Source: Rhodococcus sp. (in: high G+C Gram-positive bacteria) | Lineage (GTDB): Bacteria; Actinomycetota; Actinomycetes; Mycobacteriales; Mycobacteriaceae | NCBI RefSeq assembly: GCF_023264675.1 | Contig: NZ_JAHFVG010000037.1 | Coordinates: 1-56,557 of the forward strand | Length of the DNA: 56,557 bases | Reading direction: 5' to 3' | Shown here: in pieces, positions 23,495 through 31,590 of the stretch | How the letters are laid out: every line of letters starts with the position of its first letter | How positions within the stretch are numbered: the stretch's first letter is position 1 | Translations under genes and position numbers: made by a program | Notes under the pieces: model-generated | Database searches by the model: none | The model's input: the letters and a program-made list of their open reading frames with translations, nothing else | What the model was told of the DNA's origin: nothing

Positions 23495-23986
23495 ATGGTG
23501 GAGGCGGGTCCCGCGGCACCCGAGAAGTTCCCCGACTGGTTCGTCGAACGATTTGCCGACTACTGGCAGTCCGGTGGAGCTTCGCGGATCGAGGGGCGCA
23601 TTGTCGGATACCTACTCATCAACGAATCGCCCGGCGTCAGCGCCGCGGTGCTCGCCGAGGCGTTGGGAACGAGCCGCGGCTCGGTGTCGAACTACGTCAG
23701 ACGCTTGATCGCGCGAGGTTTCGTCAAGGAACTTCGACGGCCCAAGGACCGAGTTCACTACTACGTCATGGATTCCGACGTGTGGGGCGGGTTCCTCGAG
23801 AACGAGCACGCGTACCTGGAGAATCAACGCTCGCTGGCGACCGAGGCACTGAAATACGCCGACCCGACCGGGCCGGCGTATCTCCGTGTTCTCAATATGA
23901 GGGACTACATGGGGTGGATCATCGACAACCGAATGCTCCGGAGTGAATGGAACCGGTTCAAAGCCGAACGCGATGCCGAGCAGTAG
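23495..23986 (+). CDS. GbsR/MarR-family transcriptional regulator
   Basis: A 163-residue winged-helix regulator of the GbsR type. The helix-turn-helix region is VSAAVLAEALGTSRGSVSNY followed by the VRRLIARGFVKEL recognition and wing. A C-terminal helical part probably dimerises. GbsR-like proteins repress osmolyte or transport genes; no target is evident. ATG at 23495 is preferred because GGGAG sits 5 nt upstream. GTG 23471 and ATG 23483 are possible. It could be cotranscribed with the photolyase. It converges on the iron-binding lipoprotein gene with only 3 nt between stops. Confidence 0.83.
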   Translation: MVEAGPAAPEKFPDWFVERFADYWQSGGASRIEGRIVGYLLINESPGVSAAVLAEALGTSRGSVSNYVRRLIARGFVKELRRPKDRVHYYVMDSDVWGGFLENEHAYLENQRSLATEALKYADPTGPAYLRVLNMRDYMGWIIDNRMLRSEWNRFKAERDAEQ

Positions 23987-23989
23987 GCG

Positions 23990-25033
23990 TCAGCTCGGGA
24001 TCTTGGCGACGGCCTCGTCGATCATCGGCACGTAACGCTCGAGGGCCCATGGAACGGTGAGCGGGTTGATGATCGAAGAACCCGTGACGAAGGGCTGATC
24101 GGTGGGAGCGACAACGGACCCGCGCGCAATCGCCGGGATCTGCTTGTAGGCAGGCTGCGCTTCGGTGTCGCTACGGTTCTCGGGATCGGAGTAGAAGGTG
24201 AAGATCAGATCCGAGTCGTTCAACAGATTCGCGTTCTCGAGGCCGATCACCGCGGAGTCGGTGCCCTCGCTCTCGTCGAGGGTGGCGACGACGGGGTCGA
24301 CCTCTAGGCCGAGTGCACGGACCATCGCGACGCGCTGCTCCTCGGCGAGGAACACCCCGAGTGTTCCGGGGCCCGTGTTGTAGATGTACGAGAAGGTGAC
24401 GTCCCGGTACTCCGGGTGGGCAGCGGTGGCGTCGGTGAACTGCGTCTTGATCTTGTCGATCTCGTCCGCCGCCTTCTGCTCTTCACCCATCGCCTTGCCG
24501 ATGACGGAGATCTGGTCTTCCCAGGTGATCGTCCACGGCAGTTCCTCGTAGGCGACCACGGGAGCGAACTTGTTCAAGGCGTCGAACTGCTCCTGCGTGA
24601 TGCCCGACCACGGGGCGAGAATCAAGTCGGGGTCGAGCGCGAGGACTGCTTCGACGTTGAGCTCGGTGCCGCCGGTGAACTGTTGCGGGGCCTGCGCTCC
24701 TGACTCGGTGATGGCGTCGTCGATCCACGGAAGGTAGCCGGAATCATCACTGCCCCAGGGATATTCTTCGATTCCGACAGGAACTGTCCCAAGGGCGATC
24801 GCAGTCTCTGCCGATCCCATTCCCAGTGTCACGATGCGTTCCGGCTTCTCGGTGACGACGGCCTGGCCGAGCGCGGAATCGATCGTCACGGTCTCGAAGT
24901 CACTGCTCGATGCGCCCGTCTCGGCGTCCTCGGCACGGTCGGTGTCGGACGAGGAGCTACAGCCGGCCAACTCCAGGGCCGCCGCCATGAACCCGGAAAG
25001 CACCGCAGTGCGCCGGAACGAAGCGATTTTCAT
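23990..25033 (-). CDS. Iron-siderophore ABC transporter substrate-binding lipoprotein
   Basis: A 347-residue class III (FepB/FhuD-like) periplasmic binding protein. It has a lipoprotein signal ending in LAGC at residues 22-25. The N-lobe contains the family pattern RIVTLGMGSAETAIALG and later PDLILAPWSGITQEQFDAL; the C-lobe contains VFLAEEQRVAMVRALG. It would deliver ferric siderophores to a permease. No permease or ATPase gene is adjacent, so it is an orphan binding protein. An IdeR/DtxR-like operator at 25063-25081 lies 30 bp upstream, so iron repression is expected. AGGAAAGG precedes the ATG. Confidence 0.9.
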   Translation of the reverse strand: MKIASFRRTAVLSGFMAAALELAGCSSSSDTDRAEDAETGASSSDFETVTIDSALGQAVVTEKPERIVTLGMGSAETAIALGTVPVGIEEYPWGSDDSGYLPWIDDAITESGAQAPQQFTGGTELNVEAVLALDPDLILAPWSGITQEQFDALNKFAPVVAYEELPWTITWEDQISVIGKAMGEEQKAADEIDKIKTQFTDATAAHPEYRDVTFSYIYNTGPGTLGVFLAEEQRVAMVRALGLEVDPVVATLDESEGTDSAVIGLENANLLNDSDLIFTFYSDPENRSDTEAQPAYKQIPAIARGSVVAPTDQPFVTGSSIINPLTVPWALERYVPMIDEAVAKIPS

Positions 25034-25062
25034 CGAAAACCTTTCCTAGAGCGAATTGCAGA

Positions 25063-25081
25063 TAAGAATAGGCTTACCTTC
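25063..25081 (-). promoter_or_regulatory. IdeR/DtxR-type iron box
   Basis: The minus strand reads GAAGGTAAGCCTATTCTTA. It matches the 19-bp iron-box consensus TTAGGTTAGCCTAACCTAA at 13 positions, including the central AGCCTA. The site is 30-48 bp upstream of the iron-siderophore binding protein start. It could also influence the divergent SDR gene at 25131. Confidence 0.7.
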
Positions 25082-25130
25082 CCTGTAATTTCAAATATCG
25101 TGAAACTTAACGACGGCTACGGTGTAGTGC

Positions 25131-25952
25131 ATGAGCCTTCCCCCTCCAGCCCCCGACCGCACCGCCGTCGTGACCGGTGCTTCGTCGGGAATCGGTGAAG
25201 CGATTGCGCGCGAACTGGCACGCAGAGGCCACGGCGTCACGCTGGTGGCGCGACGAGCCGAGAGGTTGACCGCGCTCGCCGACGAACTGAGGGGAACCGG
25301 AGTACGCGCCGAGGTGATGCCGGCCGACCTGTCGTCGAGATCCGATCGCGCCGAACTTCTCGGTCGTATCGAAGCCCTCGGCTTGGTGCCCGACATTCTG
25401 GTGAACAATGCAGGCCTGTCCACTCTCGGTCCCGTCGCCTCCGCGAACCCCGACGCAGAACTGAACATGATCGAGGTCGACGTCGCGGCTGTCGCAGACC
25501 TGTGCAGCCGATTTCTCCCCGGCATGACCGATCGTCGACGCGGAGCAGTCCTCAACGTGGCGTCCACCGCGGCGTTCCAGCCACTACCGGGTCAAGCAGG
25601 CTATGGGGCGTGCAAGGCCTTCGTGCTGTCCTACACCCAGAGCCTCACCGGCGAACTGAAAGGAACCGGGGTGAGCGCCACCGTGCTGTGCCCGGGCCCC
25701 GTGGACACCGGCTTCGGCGAGGCAGCGGGATTCTCGAAAGAGGACGCGGACGCCGCACTGCCGCAGGTGATGTGGGTATCGCCCGCGGACGTGGCGAAGA
25801 CTGCGGTCGACGGTATAGCCAAGGGTTCGATGGTGGCAATTCCCGGCCTCGTCAACCGCGTCGCCTCGGTCCTCGCCGCCGTTGCACCTCGAAAACTGTT
25901 GGTGCCCATTCTTGCTCGTAACCATCCCGGACTTCGTAAAGGAAACTCATGA
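25131..25952 (+). CDS. Short-chain dehydrogenase/reductase
   Basis: A 273-residue classical SDR. The cofactor motif TGASSGIGEAIA is near residue 16, NNAG follows strand four, and the catalytic residues are Ser in VASTAAF and the pair YGACK. The arginine pair after strand two (VARRAERL) suggests NADP(H) preference. Its substrate is not predictable. The downstream SRPBCC gene starts inside its stop codon (ATGA overlap), so the two are translationally coupled. It is divergent from the iron-binding protein gene across a 97-bp region containing an iron box. Confidence 0.87.
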   Translation: MSLPPPAPDRTAVVTGASSGIGEAIARELARRGHGVTLVARRAERLTALADELRGTGVRAEVMPADLSSRSDRAELLGRIEALGLVPDILVNNAGLSTLGPVASANPDAELNMIEVDVAAVADLCSRFLPGMTDRRRGAVLNVASTAAFQPLPGQAGYGACKAFVLSYTQSLTGELKGTGVSATVLCPGPVDTGFGEAAGFSKEDADAALPQVMWVSPADVAKTAVDGIAKGSMVAIPGLVNRVASVLAAVAPRKLLVPILARNHPGLRKGNS

Positions 25953-26443
25953 CTCGCGAAATGACCGTCTCCGACAGCATCGTCGTCGATACCGACGCCG
26001 ACACTCTGTATGCAGCGATCAGCGATCCCACTCGAATGGGCTCGTGGAGCCCGGAAAACCTCGGCGCGGTGGTCGAGGAACCCCGCGAGTCCGCGTACGT
26101 CGGCATGGTTTTCGACGGACGGAACAAGCGGGGCCGCGCGAAGTGGGTCACCCGCTGCACCGTGACCGTCGCCGATCCGGGGTCCGCCTTCGAATTCCGG
26201 GTTCACGCGATCGGCGTCAAGTCCCCGAGCCTGAAGGCACCGAACGCCACCTGGCGCTACGACTTCGAGACCGTACCCGGCGGCACCAAGGTGACCGAGA
26301 CCTGGACCGACGATCGCCGAAAATGGCCCGATGCCGCGGCACTGATCTTCGACAAGATCGTCACCAGCGGTAAGACGTTCCCTCAGTTCCAGCGTCGCAA
26401 CATCGCCAAGACACTCGCGAACCTGCGGAAGCACTACGCCTGA
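25949..26443 (+). CDS. SRPBCC (START-like) family protein
   Basis: A 164-residue polyketide-cyclase/START-like protein. The opening pattern TVSDSIVVDTDADTLYAAIS, then WSPENLG and the C-terminal long helix GKTFPQFQRRNIAKTLANL are typical of the SRPBCC helix-grip fold. These proteins bind hydrophobic ligands. It is cotranscribed with the SDR (4-nt overlap) and may present or cyclise its substrate, but that is inference. It converges on the DinB-like gene with 2 nt between stops. Confidence 0.82.
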   Translation: MTREMTVSDSIVVDTDADTLYAAISDPTRMGSWSPENLGAVVEEPRESAYVGMVFDGRNKRGRAKWVTRCTVTVADPGSAFEFRVHAIGVKSPSLKAPNATWRYDFETVPGGTKVTETWTDDRRKWPDAAALIFDKIVTSGKTFPQFQRRNIAKTLANLRKHYA

Positions 26444-26445
26444 AG

Positions 26446-26952
26446 TCAGGTTCTGTCAAACACACCACGAACGTACGCTGCCTGACCTGCGTGCTGGAGA
26501 TCGTCGGACAGCACCGAGATCAGCCGAACACCGAGCGTCACCGGAGGATTCCAGTTCTCGTCGACCACACGATCGAGGTCCTCGGCTTCAAGGGATTCGA
26601 CGTAGGCGACGGTTCTGGCGTGGACGGCGTCGTAGTAGCCACGAAGCAGGTCCGCGCCACTGGTCACTGCGGCAACGTCGTCCGAGTTCTGCCCGTAGCC
26701 GATGGCACCGTCGTCGAACGGTAGACCGAAACGGGTGTTCCACCCGTCGGCCGTCCACACCTGCTCGCTACCGGCGACTCCCGCGACGTGATCGTCCTGC
26801 ACTCGAGTGAGATGCCAGACGAGCCAGGCGATGGTGTTCGCCTCCCCGTCCACCCTGTAGGTCAGCGCATCGGGGGCGATGTCGTCGAGGGTGTCGTGCA
26901 CGACGCCCTTGATGCGGTCGAAACCGTCGACCAGTACCTCAGCGTGATTCAT
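26446..26952 (-). CDS. DinB/mycothiol-transferase-like protein (DUF664)
   Basis: A 168-residue four-helix-bundle protein of the DinB superfamily, DUF664 branch. Metal-binding histidines are likely H47 in LVWHLTR and H154 in DDLQHAGQ, with H55 or H111 as third candidate. Actinobacterial members include mycothiol-dependent S-transferases acting in detoxification. Mycothiol is the main thiol of these bacteria, which fits but does not prove the role. AGAGGA precedes the ATG. A 65-bp palindromic element starts 15 nt upstream of the start codon, so its transcript would carry a hairpin just before the ribosome binding site. Confidence 0.82.
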   Translation of the reverse strand: MNHAEVLVDGFDRIKGVVHDTLDDIAPDALTYRVDGEANTIAWLVWHLTRVQDDHVAGVAGSEQVWTADGWNTRFGLPFDDGAIGYGQNSDDVAAVTSGADLLRGYYDAVHARTVAYVESLEAEDLDRVVDENWNPPVTLGVRLISVLSDDLQHAGQAAYVRGVFDRT

Positions 26953-26967
26953 CGTGGTGATCCTCTC

Positions 26968-27032
26968 TGCGGCTGACGCCGCCCGTGTGTGCGTAGTAGG
27001 TGTCGCTCCCGACTACGCGCACACGGGGGCGG
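26968..27032. repeat. Dispersed palindromic element, copy 1
   Basis: A 65-bp element with a 16-bp stem (26982-26997 with 27012-27027, one G-T mismatch) and a 14-nt loop. It closely matches the 65-bp element at 49888-49952: shared blocks are TGCGGCTG, CGCCGCCCGTGTG, GTAGTAGG and CGACTACGCGCACAC. It lies in a divergent intergenic region, 15 nt upstream of the DinB-like start. Confidence 0.8.
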
Positions 27033-27078
27033 AGCCCACTATGGAATTTCCACCCTATTCGATCCCGTTGAACCACTC

Positions 27079-28095
27079 ATGAAGGCAATCAGATACTCCC
27101 GGCCCGGCGACAGCTCCGTACTCGAACTGGTGGAACGCGACATCACCGAGCCAGGCCCCGGGGAAGTCCGGGTCAAGGTCCTCGTCTCCGGCGTCAACCC
27201 GACAGACTGGAAGAACCGCACCGGCGCAACCGGTGAACTCGCCTTCGACGAGGTATCTCCCAACCAGGACGGCGCCGGAATCATCGACGCCGCAGGCCCG
27301 GGAGTCGAAGGCCTCGCCGTCGGAGACCGAGTCTGGCTGTACCTCTCCCAGTACCAGCGCATCAGCGGAACGGCGCAGGAATACACGGTCGTCCTCGCCG
27401 AACATGTCGTCCGGCTACCCGAGAACGTCAGCTTCGACGTCGGCGCCAGCCTGGGTGTACCCGCAATGACAGCTCACCGCGCCCTCACCGTGTCCGAGGA
27501 CGGACCGTCACGGCTGGCTCCCGGCGCCCTGGAAGGCAAGACGGTGCTCGTGGCCGGAGGCGCCGGTGCCGTCGGGCATGCGGCGATCCAGCTCGCTCGA
27601 TGGTCGGGAGCAACCGTCGTGACGACCGTGAGCGGTCCCGAGAAGGCTGCACTGGCCACCGCCGCCGGCGCCCACCATGTCGTGAACTACAAAACCGAAG
27701 ACGCCGCCGAGGCGATCCGGGAAATCGCGCCCGACGGGGTGGATCTCGTCGTCGAGGTAGCGCCGGCCCAGAACGCCGCCCTCGACGCGGCAGTCGTCGG
27801 GGCACGCGCGTCGATCGCGATCTACGCGAACAACGGCGGCGACACGATCAGCCTCGACGTGCGGCCGAACATGATGACGAACGCGCGCTACCAATTCGTG
27901 CTGCTCTACACCGTCGGCTCCGACGCCTTGAACAACGCCGCCGAGGACGTCAACGCGGCCGCACGCGCCGGAGTGCTCGAAGTCGGCGAGGATGCCGGTC
28001 TGCCACTGCACCGGTTCGCGCTGGCCGACACCGCCGCTGCCCACGATGCCGTCGAAAACGGAGTCGTCGGAAAGGTTCTCATCGACGTGCAGTAA
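27079..28095 (+). CDS. NADPH:quinone reductase-like zinc-independent MDR oxidoreductase
   Basis: A 338-residue medium-chain dehydrogenase/reductase of the quinone reductase (zeta-crystallin) type. The N-terminal GroES-like domain begins MKAIRYSRPGDSSVLELVE and contains VSGVNPTDWKNR. The Rossmann motif is VAGGAGAVGHAAIQLA. The structural and catalytic zinc ligands of alcohol dehydrogenases are absent. It reduces quinones or alpha,beta-unsaturated carbonyls with NADPH. ATG at 27079 starts the conserved domain; no clear ribosome binding site is visible. A hairpin terminator separates it from the convergent TenA-like gene. Confidence 0.87.
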   Translation: MKAIRYSRPGDSSVLELVERDITEPGPGEVRVKVLVSGVNPTDWKNRTGATGELAFDEVSPNQDGAGIIDAAGPGVEGLAVGDRVWLYLSQYQRISGTAQEYTVVLAEHVVRLPENVSFDVGASLGVPAMTAHRALTVSEDGPSRLAPGALEGKTVLVAGGAGAVGHAAIQLARWSGATVVTTVSGPEKAALATAAGAHHVVNYKTEDAAEAIREIAPDGVDLVVEVAPAQNAALDAAVVGARASIAIYANNGGDTISLDVRPNMMTNARYQFVLLYTVGSDALNNAAEDVNAAARAGVLEVGEDAGLPLHRFALADTAAAHDAVENGVVGKVLIDVQ

Positions 28096-28110
28096 GCGTT
28101 GACCGGCGTG

Positions 28111-28139
28111 CGGGGAAGTGCACCGTGGTGCACTCCCCG
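28111..28139. terminator. Bidirectional terminator hairpin
   Basis: The arms CGGGGAAGTGCAC and GTGCACTCCCCG form a 12-bp stem with one bulged A and a CGTG loop. It lies between the convergent quinone reductase stop (28095) and TenA-like stop (28145) and probably serves both genes. No T-run follows on either strand. Confidence 0.65.
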
Positions 28140-28144
28140 TATCG

Positions 28145-28774
28145 CTAGGGTGAGGCCGCGTCGTGGAAGGAATTCTCGGCGTCCAACATCCCGACGAACC
28201 ACTCGTCGAGCACCTCGTCCGAGATCGATTTCGGCATGGCATCGATCTCCTTGGCCAGCGCTTCCACCTGCGCGACGAATGCGGGCCTGGTATGCATTTC
28301 GATCCAGTCCTGAAGTGCCGCTTCACGCGTCGCGTCGACCATCATCGCTGCACGGCACCAGGCGAGATAGAGCGTCTCGGCGGCGAACATTCCTACCAAC
28401 GCGGCCGAGCGCCCGTGCGTGCGTGCGAGTGTCAACGCGTAGTTCGAGAGCGCCGAGGAACGAGCGACCAACGACTCGACGTCTCCGTCGTACGGAAACT
28501 TCTCTCTCAATTCTGCGAAGTACTCGCGCTGCTCTCCGACCAGATTCGACATTGAGGTGACATGGTCGAGTGCGTCGTCGAGCGACTCGGATTCCGCGAC
28601 AACGAGGCCGAGAACGCGTACGGCGGTCAGCACGAACGCCTCCTCGATGACGAGGTAGGCACGAAAATGGTTGTCGGGCAGCGTACCTTCGGTGGATCGC
28701 GCGATGAACCCGACGTTCGCCGATACCGTCAGAGGGCCCTGCTGCCGGTCGACGAGCGCGGCAGACCGAGTCAT
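28145..28774 (-). CDS. TenA-like protein lacking the canonical thiaminase cysteine
   Basis: A 209-residue all-helical protein of the TenA/thiaminase II (heme-oxygenase-like) fold. NHFRAYLVIEEAFV matches the TenA FRxYLxQD region, but the aspartate is replaced by glutamate. MFAAETLYLAWC stands where TenA enzymes carry their catalytic cysteine, and I see none in register. The C-terminal glutamate motif (DAENSFHDA) is kept. TenA enzymes hydrolyse aminopyrimidines or thiamine; this variant may do other chemistry. The ATG overlaps the upstream stop (ATGA), making it the last gene of the operon that starts at 35117. No TPP riboswitch is visible. Confidence 0.72.
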   Translation of the reverse strand: MTRSAALVDRQQGPLTVSANVGFIARSTEGTLPDNHFRAYLVIEEAFVLTAVRVLGLVVAESESLDDALDHVTSMSNLVGEQREYFAELREKFPYDGDVESLVARSSALSNYALTLARTHGRSAALVGMFAAETLYLAWCRAAMMVDATREAALQDWIEMHTRPAFVAQVEALAKEIDAMPKSISDEVLDEWFVGMLDAENSFHDAASP

Positions 28775-29523
28775 TTCCCGGACACCCAGGTGATCAAGCC
28801 GTCGAACAGATCGGTGTAGCCAGGCCACTGCTCGCAGAACTCGGGCGGGGCCCAGTGCGGCGAGCAGTCGGAGGTGAACACCACCGAACGCCCCTCGCCG
28901 TACGAACCGGCGACCACGAGCGGGTCACCGTTGATCGTCGCTGGCACACTCGTCCCGCTCTTGGCGACGACGCGGTTGTACCCCAGCAGTGCCGGCCACT
29001 CACGTCCGCTTCCGCCGAGTGCAGCGTGTTCGGAATCGACCACCGCCGGAACCATGCCCCCTGGCGTCTCGACGCGGTCGTCCTCGGGCAGCATCGTCAC
29101 CGGAAGGGCGTCGGCGAGCGCCGTCTGACGGAACGCCCCGCGTGCTTGAAATCCCGAAAACGACAGATAGCCACCGATCATCATCAGCGCCCCGCCGCCG
29201 GCGACCCAGTCACGCAGGGCAACGAGGCGATCCTCGCCTGCCTGGAATCGATCGAAGACGCCCGGGGCCAATTGGATCGAGTTCGCTCCGATGTCCGAAA
29301 GGACCACGACGTCGAACTGATCGAGTGCCTCGCGCGAGCCCGGAAATTGCGTCGGTACGAGATGGGCCGGCATGTGCACTACCTCGTGTCCCCTCGACGT
29401 CAGCGCGTCCTTCAGCGGTCCGACACCCTCGACGTACGAATGCACCGTGAACTCGTCGACGCCTTTGACATGTGTGGATGTGGTCATCCAGCTCTCGCCT
29501 GCGATCAGAACTTTCTTACCCAT
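28771..29523 (-). CDS. Putative glutamine amidotransferase-like protein (PF07090 type)
   Basis: A 250-residue class I glutamine-amidotransferase-like fold. It opens MGKKVLIAGESWMTTSTHVK, contains FDVVVLSDIGANSI and WVAGGGALMMIGG, and ends with FTSDCSPHWAPPEF, all typical of the PF07090 family. A classical nucleophile-elbow cysteine of true amidotransferases is not seen at the expected place, so glutaminase activity is uncertain. It follows the phosphotriesterase-like gene by 7 nt and overlaps the TenA-like gene by 4 nt. This family is often found with sugar transporters, consistent with this operon. Confidence 0.75.
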   Translation of the reverse strand: MGKKVLIAGESWMTTSTHVKGVDEFTVHSYVEGVGPLKDALTSRGHEVVHMPAHLVPTQFPGSREALDQFDVVVLSDIGANSIQLAPGVFDRFQAGEDRLVALRDWVAGGGALMMIGGYLSFSGFQARGAFRQTALADALPVTMLPEDDRVETPGGMVPAVVDSEHAALGGSGREWPALLGYNRVVAKSGTSVPATINGDPLVVAGSYGEGRSVVFTSDCSPHWAPPEFCEQWPGYTDLFDGLITWVSGK

Positions 29524-29530
29524 GAATCTT

Positions 29531-30559
29531 CTATCCTTTTCCGGCCTGCTCGAAGAGCGACCTCGGGTTCTCGCGCATCAGCGAGGAGACGTGTGCTGGG
29601 TCGAGTCCGCTACGCACGAGTCGTGCAGCGAAAGATACGGGGACGTAGGACAGGCCATTGCCACCATATTTGCGGAGCATCGATTTGAGGAACAGATCGT
29701 GGCTGAGCAGAAGCTGCTTCCGGTAGCCGCCACCGACGAGCCCGGTGACTGCCAGCGCGGTCTCGGCGGGGTGTGGCGACTGGCCCTCGCCCGGGAATTC
29801 GAACGGCATTCCGATCATGTCGAACTCGAGAAAGACACCGCGGTCGGCCAACGCGCACTGATAGTCGGGATCGTTGCCCGACGGGTCCATGTGGCACAGC
29901 ACGACGCAGCGTGGGTCGACACCCATCTCGTCGACGACGATATCGAGTACGTCGTGGCCGAACCGTTGCCAACCCGGAAGATGCACGAACAGCGGGACAT
30001 TCACCTCGCGCTGCGCGACGCACGCAGCGCGAAGCGCTTTGGCCTCGCCCTTGGAGAACGACGGTGACACGCCGATCTCACCGATGACGCCTGGCCTCGG
30101 ACAGTGCTCGGCCGAAAATTCGTCGACCAACGAGGCTGCCAGCATGTCGACACCGAGCTCGGAGACTTCTGCGGGATGTGTCGATTCGAGGTACCACCCT
30201 GAGCCCATGACGACGCGGACTCCCGACGCACGCGAGTACTCGGCCAATGTCTCGGGCATCCGCCCGATTCCCGGTGGGGTGAGGTCGACGATGGTGGTCC
30301 CTCCGTGCTGGGCGAACAGTGCCAGTTCGTCCAGCACGGCCGCGGCATCGTCCACGCCGCAGTTGTCGATGCTGTGATACGGATTGTCGTGCAACAACCA
30401 TGCGTCCTCGGCCCGTACGGGCGCCCTCAGAGCTTCGGCGACCACAGGATCTCCGGATTCCGAGTACGCAACCGAGGCGTCGTTGTGTAAATGCTCGTGC
30501 GGAAGCACCAGGCCCAGGTCGGAGGAGTCGATCGGGCCTGTCACGGTTTCGACGATCAT
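29531..30559 (-). CDS. Phosphotriesterase-family metal hydrolase (lactonase-like)
   Basis: A 342-residue TIM-barrel amidohydrolase of the phosphotriesterase family. Metal ligands are visible: HxH in LPHEHLHND, a bridging residue in GVIGEIGVS, His in VHLPGW, His in LCHMDPSGND and Asp in LSHDLF. The bridging position is glutamate rather than the carbamylated lysine of true phosphotriesterases, as in the PHP-like subgroup. Relatives hydrolyse sugar-phosphate lactones. With a PfkB kinase and sugar importer in the same operon, a lactone or lactone-phosphate substrate is plausible but inferred. The ATG overlaps the permease stop (ATGA). Confidence 0.85.
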   Translation of the reverse strand: MIVETVTGPIDSSDLGLVLPHEHLHNDASVAYSESGDPVVAEALRAPVRAEDAWLLHDNPYHSIDNCGVDDAAAVLDELALFAQHGGTTIVDLTPPGIGRMPETLAEYSRASGVRVVMGSGWYLESTHPAEVSELGVDMLAASLVDEFSAEHCPRPGVIGEIGVSPSFSKGEAKALRAACVAQREVNVPLFVHLPGWQRFGHDVLDIVVDEMGVDPRCVVLCHMDPSGNDPDYQCALADRGVFLEFDMIGMPFEFPGEGQSPHPAETALAVTGLVGGGYRKQLLLSHDLFLKSMLRKYGGNGLSYVPVSFAARLVRSGLDPAHVSSLMRENPRSLFEQAGKG

Positions 30560-31590
30560 TGTCGACCCGGCGCGCTCTGTAGATGCTTCCACAGCGAAGC
30601 CAGTGAGTGACCACGCATGTTGATCCAGATCGCCACGAGCAGAACGATTCCGGTGATGATCGGCGTCAGGAACGGGCTGACCCCGAGCAGTGTGAGGCCG
30701 TTGGCGATGATGCCGGTCAGTACTGCGCCGATGACAGTGCCGACCACCGTTCCCCTGCCTCCGAACAGGTTGGTACCACCGAGCACCACCGCGGTGATCA
30801 CCGTGAGTTCGAAACCATTGGCCGAGTTGGCCGATCCGGATCCGAGTCGTGCTGCGATGAGCAGACCTGCGATACCTGCGGCGAGTCCGGTGAACACCAG
30901 CGTCATCATCAAGACCCGACGAGTGTTCACTCCCGAGCGACGAACAGACTCGACGTTGGAGCCGATCCCCGTCACATAGCGGCCGAACCTGGTGCGGTTC
31001 AGGGCGATCGCCCCGACGATCACCACGACGAGCGCGATCCACGCACTGGCCGAAAATCCCAACCACGACGCCGTTCCGAGCTTGGCGAACGACGTCCCCG
31101 GCGTGATCGGCACCGAGAATCCCTCGGTGCGGTACAGCGCGATACCGCGAATGATCGACAGCGTCGCCAGCGTGACGATGAACGGCGGAATGCCCTGATA
31201 TGCCGCGAGCCAACCGTTGACGAGCCCCCACGCCGCGCCCATCAACGGTGCTGCGACGAACACCACGGATGAATCGACGCCTGCCTGGATCAGTTCGGCG
31301 CTCATCGCGGCCACGAATGCAACCGTTGCCCCGACCGAGAGGTCGATCTGCCCCGTGGTGATCACGAAGGTCATCGCGACGGCAATGATGAGCACCGGAG
31401 CGATTTGGGTTGCGAGGTTCGAGATGTTGGTGAAGGTGAGGAACGACGACGTCGTCACCGAGAACACCAGCGCTACCGCCACGGTCACGGCAAGCATGGC
31501 CACGGTCGGCTTGTTGACCGATTGCCACAGAGTCGGACGCGCCGCCAGTGTCGCGATCGACGGCTGCGCGTTCTTGTCGAGTGTGATCAT
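30556..31590 (-). CDS. Ribose-type ABC transporter permease (operon 1)
   Basis: A 344-residue integral membrane protein of the BPD_transp_2 (RbsC-like) family with about nine or ten helices. It contains MTFVITTGQIDLSVGATVAF, the usual RbsC signature, and VVLGGTNLFGGRGTVVGTVIGA near the end. It forms the channel of an importer with the neighbouring ATPase and binding lipoprotein. The start at 31590 overlaps the ATPase stop by 4 nt, and its own stop overlaps the phosphotriesterase-like start, so translation is coupled through the operon. Confidence 0.9.
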   Translation of the reverse strand: MITLDKNAQPSIATLAARPTLWQSVNKPTVAMLAVTVAVALVFSVTTSSFLTFTNISNLATQIAPVLIIAVAMTFVITTGQIDLSVGATVAFVAAMSAELIQAGVDSSVVFVAAPLMGAAWGLVNGWLAAYQGIPPFIVTLATLSIIRGIALYRTEGFSVPITPGTSFAKLGTASWLGFSASAWIALVVVIVGAIALNRTRFGRYVTGIGSNVESVRRSGVNTRRVLMMTLVFTGLAAGIAGLLIAARLGSGSANSANGFELTVITAVVLGGTNLFGGRGTVVGTVIGAVLTGIIANGLTLLGVSPFLTPIITGIVLLVAIWINMRGHSLASLWKHLQSAPGRQ

